A DNA stretch of 64,000 nt from Hymenobacter volaticus (lineage in GTDB: Bacteria > Bacteroidota > Bacteroidia > Cytophagales > Hymenobacteraceae): the NCBI RefSeq assembly GCF_022921055.1, contig NZ_CP095061.1, positions 1,093,501-1,157,500 of the forward strand, in the 5' to 3' direction. The notes below the pieces were generated by a model. The model saw only the letters and a program-made list of their open reading frames with translations, did not search any database and was not told where the DNA came from. Position 1 is the first letter of the stretch; the number at the start of each line of letters is the position of its first letter. Positions 55,186 to 63,928 of this stretch are shown here, piece after piece. Position numbers and translations under genes: made by a program.

Positions 55186-56070
55186 ATGAGTTTTATCAAC
55201 GATATCCGTACTGCCTTCAGTCGACGCGACAATGCGCTCAATCAGCTGCTGTTGATTAATGCGATAGTGTTCGTCGTATTGATACTGTTCGGTGCAGTTA
55301 TGTTCGTTACCACTGGCTCGAGTCGCCAGGGTTTGGTGCTGGAGTGGATTGCTGTGCCCTCGGAACCCATGCTGCTGCTCACTCGGCCCTGGACGCTTCT
55401 CACCTACAGCTTCACCCACATTGGGTTCTTTCACATCTTGTTTAACCTGCTGAACCTATACTGGTTCGGCTCTCTAGTGCGCGAGTATCTCGGCGACCGA
55501 AAGCTAGTTAGCCTCTATGTGTTGGGTGCACTGGCGGGCGTGATGCTGTATTTGCTGGCTTTTAATTTGCTGCCTGTTTTTCAGGGCCGGCCTTCCATTT
55601 TATATGGGGCTTCGGCTAGTGTGGTGGCTATCATCGTAGGTGCCGCGACGCTGCTGCCCGATTACACCTTTAGTGTCATTCTAATTGGGCCGGTTAAGAT
55701 CAAATACATTGCAGCCGTAGTAGTGCTGGTGTCACTAGCTAGCCTAGATAAAGGCAACGCGGGCGGCGAAATTGCGCACCTTGGCGGCGCTCTACTAGGC
55801 TTCCTATACATCAAGCAATTGCAACGAGGCCGCGACTTGGGCACACCCGTGCAAGCCATTGGCGACTGGGTTGGAGCTTTGCTTTCGGGGCGACCGCGCT
55901 TGCGCGTAACTCACCGCGGCGGCAGCACAACGGCTTCCGCCAAGAAAGGCCCCATGCCGAAGCCCGAGCAAAACGACATCGACAACATTCTGGATAAAAT
56001 TTCGCGCTCTGGCTACGAAAGCCTTTCCAAAGACGAAAAGCAAAAGCTATTCCGAGCCAGCCAAAAGTAA
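55186..56070 (+). CDS. rhomboid-family intramembrane serine protease with C-terminal tail
   Basis: A 294-residue protein. Six membrane helices fill residues ~20-215; the catalytic Ser is in YGASASVVAI (~residue 145) and the His in EIAHLGGALLGF (~residue 195). HIGFFHILFNLLNLYWFG is the conserved second-helix block. The last ~75 residues are cytoplasmic and end in a short helical domain (DIDNILDKISRSGYESLSKDEKQKL) that I recall from Bacteroidota rhomboids. It is a likely paralogue of the preceding gene. A terminator follows 14 nt after the stop. Confidence 0.92.
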   Translation: MSFINDIRTAFSRRDNALNQLLLINAIVFVVLILFGAVMFVTTGSSRQGLVLEWIAVPSEPMLLLTRPWTLLTYSFTHIGFFHILFNLLNLYWFGSLVREYLGDRKLVSLYVLGALAGVMLYLLAFNLLPVFQGRPSILYGASASVVAIIVGAATLLPDYTFSVILIGPVKIKYIAAVVVLVSLASLDKGNAGGEIAHLGGALLGFLYIKQLQRGRDLGTPVQAIGDWVGALLSGRPRLRVTHRGGSTTASAKKGPMPKPEQNDIDNILDKISRSGYESLSKDEKQKLFRASQK

Positions 56071-56083
56071 TTGTGTTTCAATC

Positions 56084-56111
56084 GGCCAAGCAGTTTGCTT
56101 GGCCTTTTTTG
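56084..56111. terminator. terminator after the second rhomboid gene
   Basis: A perfect 9-bp stem (56084-56092 with 56096-56104), GTT loop, then T6. It also lies at the 3' end of the convergent alkD-like gene. Confidence 0.8.
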
Positions 56112-56116
56112 TGGCG

Positions 56117-56818
56117 CTAAACTTTACGCATGTGGAACTGGCGCCGGTCGGGTGGGAGCCGCTCGATGGCGTAGCGTAGGGCTGTGCGAGGTAGTTGGCC
56201 CCGGTGGTCGGCTAGGAATTCTTCTAGGGCATCCTCATTCCGCTTGCCCACTTCGCGCAGCATCCATCCCATGGCTTTGTGAATCAGATCGTGGGGGTGG
56301 GAGAGGAGTTGAGTAGCTATCTGAAAGGTATCGGCAAACTGATTCTTTCGGATGAAGGCCAACGTGGAAACCAGCGCCATGCGCTGGCTCCATAGCTGCG
56401 GTTCGGCCGCTAGCTCATACAGTGGTTCCCGGTCCTTGTCGAGCAGATACGTGCCTACTAGCATCGGGCAGCTGATGTCTACCAGATTCCAGTTGTTGAC
56501 GAAGCGCCGATTCGCCAGATACCTTTCATGAATAACGCGCTGCCCGGCAGGGCCTGCTTTCGGAAACTGAAGTGTCCAGACAATAAGTGCTGTCTGCCGG
56601 GACTCGTGCCACGGACTTGCTAATAACTTTTCTACCTCAGCCAGGGGCAGCACCCGGAATTGTTGGGCCAATTGACGCTGCTGCGGCAAGGTTAAACCTA
56701 GAAACTGGTCACCGGCGCCGTACTCACCAGGTTTCGTTTTAAAAAAACGCTGAAGTAAAATGGCGCGGGCTGGATCGGCTAGGGCATGCAAGGCAGCTTC
56801 GAGGCCGGCGGCGGTCAT
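56117..56818 (-). CDS. AlkD-like DNA alkylation repair protein
   Basis: A 233-residue HEAT-like repeat protein of the AlkC/AlkD DNA glycosylase family. The repeats are readable as LAQQFRVLPLAEVEKLLASPWHESRQTALIVW, NNWNLVDISCPMLVG and DLIHKAMGWMLREVGKRNEDALEEFL. The WNLVD and MLREVGK segments correspond to the conserved active-site region of AlkD. AlkD excises alkylated bases (N3- and N7-alkylpurines) without base flipping. The gene is 37 nt downstream of a macro-domain gene on the same strand, so the two are probably co-transcribed. Confidence 0.85.
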   Translation of the reverse strand: MTAAGLEAALHALADPARAILLQRFFKTKPGEYGAGDQFLGLTLPQQRQLAQQFRVLPLAEVEKLLASPWHESRQTALIVWTLQFPKAGPAGQRVIHERYLANRRFVNNWNLVDISCPMLVGTYLLDKDREPLYELAAEPQLWSQRMALVSTLAFIRKNQFADTFQIATQLLSHPHDLIHKAMGWMLREVGKRNEDALEEFLADHRGQLPRTALRYAIERLPPDRRQFHMRKV

Positions 56819-56855
56819 TAGCAGTGAAGTTTGGTGCCCAACAGCAAGCCGGAAG

Positions 56856-57488
56856 TTACTTGATGTTGTACTTTATATCCGACTCGTTGTGGGTATAGAA
56901 GTAAGCGTAGTTGGAGCGCAACTCTTCCCAACCAGCTTTGGTGGCGTACTTCTGATGCATCACATCTTCCCAAGCAATGCGCATTTGGCGGGCACACACC
57001 AGCGGCCGTACCTGTCCGACCCCGGTGCCAAGACCCGGAATGGCAATAATCTGAATTTTTGATTTTACTGGCTCACCAGTAGGCAACATGCCGTGCTCTA
57101 TCAGAAGCAATAGCGCTTTCATACAATGATACACGTTGGGCCCACGCGTAATGGTCATGGGTGTGCGCATAGTAGGCGCCGAAATCAGGTAGGGAAACAA
57201 GGGACTACCTGTGGGTAAAATGGTGGCTTGCCCCACTAATAACTCTCCATAGAATTGCTCACGGATAATGCGCTGCAAATCTTTTTCGAGGTGCCAGCCT
57301 AGGTGTTTGGAAATCGCAAAATCGATACCGCCATTCATGAAGCCGAAGCTGTTGGCCGGACTGACGATGGCGTCGCACGGGTAGTCGAAGATGGAACCGT
57401 GCCGGACTGTTACTTGGTCGATGTCGGCAAATACTCGCTGCCAGGCATCCGTAATTTCTTGGTTAACGTCAATAAAGTGAAAGTGCAT
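56856..57488 (-). CDS. macro-domain protein
   Basis: A 210-residue protein whose central part is a macro domain, a binder or hydrolase of ADP-ribose and its derivatives. Conserved features are CDAIVSPANSFGFMNGGID (~residues 35-55), GQATILPTG, and IIAIPGLGTGVGQV (~155-170). The start at 57488 precedes FHFIDVNQEI and is preferred to one 57 nt upstream. It is followed within 37 nt by the alkD-like gene. Whether it acts on proteins, nucleic acid or free ADP-ribose derivatives cannot be told. Confidence 0.85.
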   Translation of the reverse strand: MHFHFIDVNQEITDAWQRVFADIDQVTVRHGSIFDYPCDAIVSPANSFGFMNGGIDFAISKHLGWHLEKDLQRIIREQFYGELLVGQATILPTGSPLFPYLISAPTMRTPMTITRGPNVYHCMKALLLLIEHGMLPTGEPVKSKIQIIAIPGLGTGVGQVRPLVCARQMRIAWEDVMHQKYATKAGWEELRSNYAYFYTHNESDIKYNIK

Positions 57489-57549
57489 GAAGGGTTTTTC
57501 AGCCAGCAAGGTAGCAAATACATGACTTTCTCTATACTTATACAAACGG

Positions 57550-57585
57550 AAACCGGCCGCCCCACTGCTGCGGGACGGCCGGTTT
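57550..57585. terminator. possible terminator after mdh
   Basis: A 10-bp GC-rich stem (57550-57559 with 57576-57585) plus a short inner CCC/GGG helix, lying 21 nt beyond the mdh stop on the - strand. The T tract on the - strand is weak (GGTTTCCGTTTG). Confidence 0.45.
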
Positions 57586-57606
57586 GTAGTTAAAGCCGAA
57601 TTAGAA

Positions 57607-58548
57607 CTAGGCCGAAGCCTTGCCCATGTTGTCCAGCGCGTCCATCACTTCTTTTACGTGGCCACGCGAAGTTTCCAAGGCCGCCTTTTCCTCGTCGTTC
57701 AATTGCAACTCGATTACTCTCTCGATGCCGTTTTTGCCGAGGATAACTGGTGCGCCCAAATACACACCGTTGATGCCGTACTCACCCTGCAACTCAATGC
57801 ACACGGGGAACACACGGCGCTGGTCGCGCACGATGGCTTCTACCATTTGGGCAGCGGCCGCACCAGGAGCATACCAAGCCGAAGTACCCATCAGCTTCAC
57901 TAGCTCACCGCCACCTACAGCTGTGCGCTGCACAATGGCGTCTAGCTCGGCCTTACCGATCAGCTCGGTAACGGGGATGCCGCCAACAGTGGTGTAGCGG
58001 GGGAGGGGCACCATCGTGTCGCCGTGGCCGCCCATCAATACGGCTTGGATATCTTTGGGGCTTACGTTGAGCGCCTCGGCCAGGAAGGCGCGGTAGCGGG
58101 CCGTATCGAGGATGCCGGCCATGCCAAACACCTTCTCGCGGGGTAAGCCCGAGGTGAGGTGCGCTTGATAAGTCATCACGTCGAGCGGGTTGCTTACTAC
58201 GATGATGATGGCGTTAGGCGAATATTTTACCACTTGCTCCGTCACCGTTTTCACGATACCGGCGTTGGTCGAAATCAGGTCGTCGCGGCTCATGCCGGGC
58301 TTGCGGGGCAAACCCGAGGTGATAACTACCACGTCGGAATCAGCGGTGCGGCTGTAGTCGCCGGTGACGCCTACGGTACGGGAGTCGTAGCCAATGATGG
58401 GAGATTTCTGCCAGATGTCCAGTGCTTTGCCTTCGGCGAAGCCCTCTTTGATGTCAACCAGAACAATTTCGTTGGCGATTTCGCGGGTGGCTAATACGTC
58501 GGCGCAAGTAGCGCCTACGTTGCCAGCCCCAACTACGGTAACTTTCAT
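57607..58548 (-). CDS. mdh: malate dehydrogenase
   Basis: A 313-residue LDH-like malate dehydrogenase of the TCA cycle. It starts VTVVGAGNVGATCADVLA (NAD-binding), and has LPRKPGMSRDDL (substrate-binding Arg loop), VSNPLDVMTYQAH and LMGGHGDTMVPLPRY with the catalytic His. The length and all key residues are normal. The gene lies between the macro-domain gene and tilS, all on the same strand. Confidence 0.97.
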   Translation of the reverse strand: MKVTVVGAGNVGATCADVLATREIANEIVLVDIKEGFAEGKALDIWQKSPIIGYDSRTVGVTGDYSRTADSDVVVITSGLPRKPGMSRDDLISTNAGIVKTVTEQVVKYSPNAIIIVVSNPLDVMTYQAHLTSGLPREKVFGMAGILDTARYRAFLAEALNVSPKDIQAVLMGGHGDTMVPLPRYTTVGGIPVTELIGKAELDAIVQRTAVGGGELVKLMGTSAWYAPGAAAAQMVEAIVRDQRRVFPVCIELQGEYGINGVYLGAPVILGKNGIERVIELQLNDEEKAALETSRGHVKEVMDALDNMGKASA

Positions 58549-58607
58549 CGAGTGATGGATTGGGTGTACGGTTTGGGTTCGAGCGTAAAGCTAAGGGTTG
58601 AAGGGGG

Positions 58608-58682
58608 AAATTGTTGAATTGTTAAGAGGTTGGGTGAACAATGAATTAACAGACCTAGAACCCTTCAACAAATCAACAATTT
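58608..58682. repeat. imperfect inverted repeat between mdh and tilS
   Basis: The arms 58608-58623 and 58667-58682 pair at 15 of 16 positions (AAATTGTTGAATTGTT type), and an adjoining GTTGAAGGG/CCCTTCAAC pair extends it. It is AT-rich and sits 10 nt after the tilS stop on the - strand, so it may terminate tilS or be an intergenic repeat. Confidence 0.5.
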
Positions 58683-58691
58683 AGGCACAGC

Positions 58692-60020
58692 TTACATGCG
58701 CTTCACTACCAACACGCGTTCGGTTTTCTCGGTCACTTTAAACCGCTCGTCGGGACGGAAGCCGATAACCCAAGCAATTTTGCCGTCGCCGGAAACTAGC
58801 ACGAACACGTTGTCTTTGAGATTGAGCGGTACTTTCTGATCGATCAGGAAGTCCGACAGCTTCTTTTTGCCTTTCATCCCAATCGGCATAAACCAGTCGC
58901 CTTCCTGCCAGGGCCGCACGATAAGCGGGAATTTCAGCAAATCAGCATCCAGGGCCGCTACGGCTTTGCCGCGCGGAATCTCAAGGTCAGTTGCTTCGTG
59001 CAGTTCCAGGCGCAAGTGCAGTCCATCGATTTTCAAGACCTCTTGGCCGGCTTGAATCTGGTGGGTGCCGAACTTGGTGAGGACTTTACGGGTAACTACC
59101 AACTGGTCCCGGTCTTTTACCAGCCGGTGCGTTGGCGACTCGAAGCGGCGGCCGGGCTCGGCAGGGAAGGAAGCAATGATGTCTTTCACCACCGGGAAGC
59201 TGAACCCGAACGGCCGCAGCAACTCATGTAATACGAGTGTAGTGGCCGCCGTGCGTTGGAGCATGGCAATGTTGAGGTAAGTTACTTCCTCCTCAGTGCG
59301 CTGTGCCTGCGCGGCCGTGTCCTGCACGTAGCGGCGCACGATTTCCTCGGCCCCGCCGACCCGTTCGGCCGTGAATTGCAGCGTCTGATCAAGGTTGGGG
59401 TTGATTTCGCGCAGCACCGGCAGCACCTCCTGGCGCAGGCGGTTGCGTTGGTACACGGGGCTGTCGTTGGAAGCATCTTCGCGCCAGATCAAGTGGTTTT
59501 CCACCAGATACTCGAACAACTCGGGTTTGCCGATGCCGAGCAGCGGACGCACGAGGTAGCCGTTTTTGGGCGGGATGCCGTGCAAACCTGCCAGGCCGGT
59601 GCCGTGGGTGAGGTTGAGTAGCATGGTTTCGGCAGCATCGCGCTGATGGTGGGCGGTGGCTATGTAGGCCAAGCCCTGCGTCTGACGTAACCGCTCAAAC
59701 CACTCGTAACGCAGAGCGCGGGCTGCCATTTGGGTGGAAATGCCTTCCTGCTCGGCAAAGGCTTTGGTTTGGAAGAACTCGGCGAAGTAGGGAACGTCGT
59801 ATTTCTTAGCCAGCTTGCGCACAAACTGCTCGTCGGCATCCGCTTCTTCGCCCCGCAGCCCAAAATGGCAATGGGCAATAGCAAACTGCACACCGAGCCG
59901 GTGCAGGACATCAGCTAGCACCACCGAATCTTGGCCGCCGCTTACGGCTACCAGCAGCGGATCATCGGTGAGCGAGAACAGATGGTGTTCTTCTATGTAC
60001 TGGCGAACTTGGTCGAGCAT
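58692..60020 (-). CDS. tilS: tRNA(Ile)-lysidine synthase
   Basis: A 442-residue N-type ATP pyrophosphatase that attaches lysine to C34 of tRNA-Ile(CAU), an essential modification. The PP-loop is AVSGGQDSVVLADVL (~residues 26-40). HCHFGLRGEEADADEQFV, ATAHHQRDAAETMLLNL and GLHGIPP follow. The C-terminal domain has KKLSDFLIDQKVPL and a final VIGFRPDERFKV. It is the first gene of the tilS-mdh group on the - strand, and divergent from the GDPD gene. Confidence 0.95.
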   Translation of the reverse strand: MLDQVRQYIEEHHLFSLTDDPLLVAVSGGQDSVVLADVLHRLGVQFAIAHCHFGLRGEEADADEQFVRKLAKKYDVPYFAEFFQTKAFAEQEGISTQMAARALRYEWFERLRQTQGLAYIATAHHQRDAAETMLLNLTHGTGLAGLHGIPPKNGYLVRPLLGIGKPELFEYLVENHLIWREDASNDSPVYQRNRLRQEVLPVLREINPNLDQTLQFTAERVGGAEEIVRRYVQDTAAQAQRTEEEVTYLNIAMLQRTAATTLVLHELLRPFGFSFPVVKDIIASFPAEPGRRFESPTHRLVKDRDQLVVTRKVLTKFGTHQIQAGQEVLKIDGLHLRLELHEATDLEIPRGKAVAALDADLLKFPLIVRPWQEGDWFMPIGMKGKKKLSDFLIDQKVPLNLKDNVFVLVSGDGKIAWVIGFRPDERFKVTEKTERVLVVKRM

Positions 60021-60097
60021 TTATAAAAGCAGTAAAGCGAAACACAAAAATACGGACGCCGCCTCATCGGGCGTTACGCATGTGAAATCTGACAAGG

Positions 60098-61024
60098 ATG
60101 AATCGTAGAAAGAAAGAGTTTGGTTGGAGCTCGATGCCCTTTTCCCGCCGCCGGTTGCAGTACGTATTATTAACAATGAGTTGGGCATTGGTGCTGGTAG
60201 CCTGTGGCTCCGGCGCGAAGCCCTTGCCCGCCGGCCAACAGCCGCTCGTTATTGGGCACGCCGGTTCGGGTTTCCTTACGCCATTCAATCCGTTCAACCC
60301 GCTGCCCCCAAGCAGCCTAGGGGGCATCGAGCAGGCCCTGGCCCGTGGCGCCGACGGCGTGGAAGTGGACGTGCAACTCAGCCAGGACAGCGTGTTGATG
60401 CTCTACCACGACCAAAAGCTGGAGTCGATGACCGACGGCACGGGCTGCATTTACGAGCAGCCAGCCGCCGCGGTGCAAAAGCTGGAGTACAAAGCTGGCT
60501 GGTTTTATGACCTGTGGCAAGACGAGCACCCCATCACGCTGCAACAGCTGCTTGATAAGCTTAGCAAACGCCCAACCTTGCCGTATCTGCACTTCGACCT
60601 GCACGAAACTAACGTCTGCAACCCTGACCAACCCTTGGCCCGTGCGCCAGCCTTGGCGCGCGCCTTAGGAAGACTCTTGAAAAATTACTCCTGGCCGCCC
60701 GATCGACTTTTGGTGCTTACCATCAACCCGTCGTCGTTGGCGGCGTTGCGCCAGGCCCTGCCCACTACGCCGCTAGGGCTGGAAATTACCGATGATTTTG
60801 CGGGGCAGTTGGAGGTAGCCAAGGCAGAGAAAGTACAGGCTATTGTGGTGAAGAAAGATATTATAACGCCGGAAAATACAGCGCAGGCGCACGCGGCAGG
60901 CCTACAAGTTGTTACGTTTGGAGGTCGCGCCCAAGGCACTGTCCAACGTCTTATCGATTGCCAACCCGATGCTATTGAAGTCGACAATGTGCCAACTATG
61001 CTAAGACTACTAGGCCGGAAGTAA
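60098..61024 (+). CDS. glycerophosphodiester phosphodiesterase family lipoprotein
   Basis: A 308-residue exported lipoprotein. The lipobox is LVACG, with Cys36 as the acylated residue; an in-frame ATG at codon 13 would also leave a signal peptide. The GDPD motifs are VIGHAGSG with the first catalytic His, GADGVEVDVQLS with the Glu/Asp metal ligands, and YHDQKL with the second His. The late region PDAIEVDNVPTML is also typical. It would hydrolyse glycerophosphodiesters in the periplasm. It is divergent from tilS. Confidence 0.88.
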   Translation: MNRRKKEFGWSSMPFSRRRLQYVLLTMSWALVLVACGSGAKPLPAGQQPLVIGHAGSGFLTPFNPFNPLPPSSLGGIEQALARGADGVEVDVQLSQDSVLMLYHDQKLESMTDGTGCIYEQPAAAVQKLEYKAGWFYDLWQDEHPITLQQLLDKLSKRPTLPYLHFDLHETNVCNPDQPLARAPALARALGRLLKNYSWPPDRLLVLTINPSSLAALRQALPTTPLGLEITDDFAGQLEVAKAEKVQAIVVKKDIITPENTAQAHAAGLQVVTFGGRAQGTVQRLIDCQPDAIEVDNVPTMLRLLGRK

Positions 61025-61160
61025 CCTTACCCTTCGGTGTGCAACTTTTCAACAACTATAACCATACGCGCGGGCTTGGCGCCTAGTTGAACAACTAGTA
61101 ATGAGCCGCTGCAACATCACCCAACCAGGCGTGCGCCCTGCCGCAAGGAGGTAGATTTCA

Positions 61161-61168
61161 TACCTTTG
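61161..61168 (+). promoter_or_regulatory. candidate -7 promoter element for the OstA-like gene
   Basis: TACCTTTG matches TAnnTTTG fully and lies 8 nt before the ATG at 61176. The transcript would be leaderless or nearly so unless translation starts further in. No ideal -33 element is seen. Confidence 0.4.
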
Positions 61169-61175
61169 CTTTATA

Positions 61176-62891
61176 ATGCCCTTATCTAGATTTCTCTTCC
61201 TGTTTTTATTGGTTTCACTTCCGTTGCTGGCTACGGCTCAACGCAAGTCAACCACCCAACCCACGCCTGCTAGAGGCCAACGAATCGAGCTATTGCCAGG
61301 CACGGCACAACTCTCGGGAGGCAAGTTTAATGGCGTTGAAATCCGCAAGCTGATTGGCAACGTGAGCTTTCGGCAGGGCACCACGCTGCTCTACTGCGAC
61401 TCGGCCTATCAGTATATTGGTAGAAACGACTTGGAAGCGTTCAGCAACGTGCGCATCATTCAGAACGACACGATTACTATCACCGGCGACCGGGCTACTT
61501 ATGATGGGGACACCCGCAAAGCCCGCATGATTGGCAACGTGACCATGCGCGACCCCCGCATGACCCTCACCACCAATCTGCTCGACTACGACCTCACCAC
61601 GAACCTAGCCTACTACAGCACCGGTGGCCACATTGTTGACCCCGAAAACACGCTCGACAGCCAATACGGCTACTACAACACCACCAGCAAGATCTTTAGC
61701 TTCAAGCGCGACGTGAAGGTGCTCACCAAAGACAACACCATCGATACCGATACGCTGCAGTACAATACCGTAACAAAGGTGGCGTACTTCTTTGGACCCA
61801 CGCGCCTAACGGACCGGCAAAACCAGACGCTCTACGCCGAAAATGGGGTGCACAATACTATTACCGGGGTATCAACATTTCAGCGCAACGCCAAAGTTGA
61901 AACGCCCAACTACCTGCTGACTGGCGACAAACTGGTGTATGACCAAGCCCAAAAGTACGGGGTAGCCACGGGGCACGTCTCGATGACCTCGAAGAAAGAT
62001 AATGTGGTGATACGCGGCGACGTGGGGCGCTATTGGCGACTGCAAGGCCGCGTGAAGGTGTACGGCTCGCCGGTGATGCGCAACATATCGGGCAAAGACA
62101 CGCTGTACTTAGCGGCCGACACCCTCATCAGCCAGGAAGGCAAGGCGCCTCTCAACAATGCCGGGGTTATATATGCCTTCCCGAAAACCAAAATATTCCG
62201 TACCGACCTGCAAGGCCGTTGTGACTCGCTGACTTACAACCGGCTAGATTCTATCATCTATCTCAACAAAAACCCGATCCTCTGGAACAACCAAAACCAG
62301 CTTACCTCCGACAGCATGGAAATCCGGCAGCGCAAGGGTAAGGTTGACCAGATGCGGCTTTACGCCAGAGCGTTTATCATCGGGCAAGACACGCTGCTGA
62401 ACTTCAACCAAGTGAAGGGACGCCGGATGATTGCTTACTTCCAGGGCAACTCCATAAAAAAAGTGGACGTGCTTGGCAACGCGGAGAGCATCTACTATGC
62501 TCTTGAGGGTGACACCGCCGTGAGTGGCATGAACAAAGCTCTATCAGCCACAATGGTATTGCGCTTTGCCGAAAGCAAGCTGCAGACCATCAGCTTTCTG
62601 ACCAACCCCGATGCCAGCTTTATTCCGCCCCATGAGCTAAAGCCCGAAGACGAGAAACTCAAAGATTTCAGCTGGCGCCCCACGGAACGACCGACCCGCC
62701 GGGCCGTGTTAGGCAAGCACTTTGCCTTGCCCGTGAAAGTTAAAACTAAAGCGAAACCGAAGGGAAAAGCGAAAACGAAATCAGCACCGAAAACCACTCC
62801 TAAACCGGTAGTAAAGCCTGTTTCCAAGCCTGCTGCAGCTCGTGTTACTACACCTGCAGGTGCTACGCCGCCGCTGCCAGTTAAAAAATAG
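61176..62891 (+). CDS. OstA/LptA-like organic solvent tolerance family protein
   Basis: A 571-residue exported protein. After a signal peptide (RFLFLFLLVSLPLLATAQ), beta-jellyroll repeats of the OstA_2 type follow: IGNVSFRQGTTLLYCDSAYQY, IITGDRATYDG-like ITITGDRATYDG, MIGNVTMRDPRMTLTTNLLDYD and so on. This is the LPS-transport periplasmic bridge family, in Bacteroidota a long version. The C-terminal ~75 residues are a Lys/Pro/Ala-rich, basic low-complexity tail. It precedes bamD in the same direction, so both outer-membrane assembly genes may be co-expressed. Confidence 0.88.
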   Translation: MPLSRFLFLFLLVSLPLLATAQRKSTTQPTPARGQRIELLPGTAQLSGGKFNGVEIRKLIGNVSFRQGTTLLYCDSAYQYIGRNDLEAFSNVRIIQNDTITITGDRATYDGDTRKARMIGNVTMRDPRMTLTTNLLDYDLTTNLAYYSTGGHIVDPENTLDSQYGYYNTTSKIFSFKRDVKVLTKDNTIDTDTLQYNTVTKVAYFFGPTRLTDRQNQTLYAENGVHNTITGVSTFQRNAKVETPNYLLTGDKLVYDQAQKYGVATGHVSMTSKKDNVVIRGDVGRYWRLQGRVKVYGSPVMRNISGKDTLYLAADTLISQEGKAPLNNAGVIYAFPKTKIFRTDLQGRCDSLTYNRLDSIIYLNKNPILWNNQNQLTSDSMEIRQRKGKVDQMRLYARAFIIGQDTLLNFNQVKGRRMIAYFQGNSIKKVDVLGNAESIYYALEGDTAVSGMNKALSATMVLRFAESKLQTISFLTNPDASFIPPHELKPEDEKLKDFSWRPTERPTRRAVLGKHFALPVKVKTKAKPKGKAKTKSAPKTTPKPVVKPVSKPAAARVTTPAGATPPLPVKK

Positions 62892-62981
62892 CAGAGCCTT
62901 TTTGCCAGGCGAGGTAACTAGTGATTACCAAGCCGCCAACAATCAACGATTTACCAGTTCAGTGATTCAGGCAGAATCCGT

Positions 62982-62989
62982 TACCTTTG
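62982..62989 (+). promoter_or_regulatory. candidate -7 promoter element for bamD
   Basis: TACCTTTG matches the TAnnTTTG core and lies 8 nt before the ATG at 62998, implying a leaderless or very short leader. The same layout is seen at the preceding gene. Confidence 0.4.
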
Positions 62990-62997
62990 TGCCCCTT

Positions 62998-63828
62998 ATG
63001 CATTCATTCCGCCCAACTCTTTTTGTTCTCTTGTTGAGTACGTTGCTACTTGGCTCCTGTACTGGCTATCAAAAGCTGCTTAAGAGCGGCGACGTGAACA
63101 AGAAGTACGAAGCCGCCATCAAGTACTACGACAAAGGCGACTTTTTCAAAGCTGGTACGCTGCTCGAAGACCTAGTGCCGCTCCTGAAAGGTCGTCCGGA
63201 AGCGGAAAAAGCGCAGTTCTACTTCGCCAATACCAACTTCCGCCAGCGCAACTACACGCTTAGTTCCTACTACTTCAAGTCGTTTGCGGACACCTACCCG
63301 AACTCGACCTATGCCGAAGAAGCCTCATTCCTGCAAGCCAAGTCCTTGTTCCGCGACTCACCCGAGTACGAGCTGGACCAGACCAACACCTACTCGGCGC
63401 TAGAGACGATACAGGAGTTTTTGAACCGCTATCCAAGCAGCACGTTCCGCCCCGAGGCTGAGAATATGTCGCAGGAATTGCAGAAGAAGCTTGAGAACAA
63501 AGCCTACCAGGGCGCCAAGCTTTATTACGACCTCCGTTACTATCAGTCGGCCGTAGTGGCGCTAACCAATTTTCAGCAGCAATTCCCGGCCTCAGCTTTC
63601 AACGAGGAAGCTGAATACTTAAAGATTAGTGCGCAGTACGACTTGGCCCGGGAAAGCGTAACGGAAAAGCAGCGCGAACGGTACCTAGAAGTAATAGCTT
63701 TCTATCAGCACTTCGTAGACACGTACCCGCAGAGCCGCAACATAAAAGCAGCCGAGCGGATGTACACGGATGCAACCGCACAGGCAGCTAAACTCAAGCC
63801 CAAAGAAGCTGCCGCGGCTGCCAACTAG
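62998..63828 (+). CDS. bamD: outer membrane protein assembly factor BamD
   Basis: A 276-residue lipoprotein of the beta-barrel assembly machinery. The lipobox is LLLGSC (Cys21). The body is TPR-like: YEAAIKYYDKGDFFKAGTLLEDLVPL, AQFYFANTNFRQRNYTLSSYYFKSFADTYPNS and TYSALETIQEFLNRYPSSTF repeats. The frame is open 156 nt upstream inside the previous gene's tail, but the start at 62998 gives the signal peptide. It lies between the OstA-like gene and rpoZ, an order conserved in the phylum. Confidence 0.95.
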   Translation: MHSFRPTLFVLLLSTLLLGSCTGYQKLLKSGDVNKKYEAAIKYYDKGDFFKAGTLLEDLVPLLKGRPEAEKAQFYFANTNFRQRNYTLSSYYFKSFADTYPNSTYAEEASFLQAKSLFRDSPEYELDQTNTYSALETIQEFLNRYPSSTFRPEAENMSQELQKKLENKAYQGAKLYYDLRYYQSAVVALTNFQQQFPASAFNEEAEYLKISAQYDLARESVTEKQRERYLEVIAFYQHFVDTYPQSRNIKAAERMYTDATAQAAKLKPKEAAAAAN

Positions 63829-63928
63829 GCTCTGTTTAAAGTATAAAAGCCAGCCTGTGCTTTAACCAACAACTAGTAGTACCTATCCGGCTACTGCTCA
63901 ACAGTAAAACAATTAAAACCATCAACTC

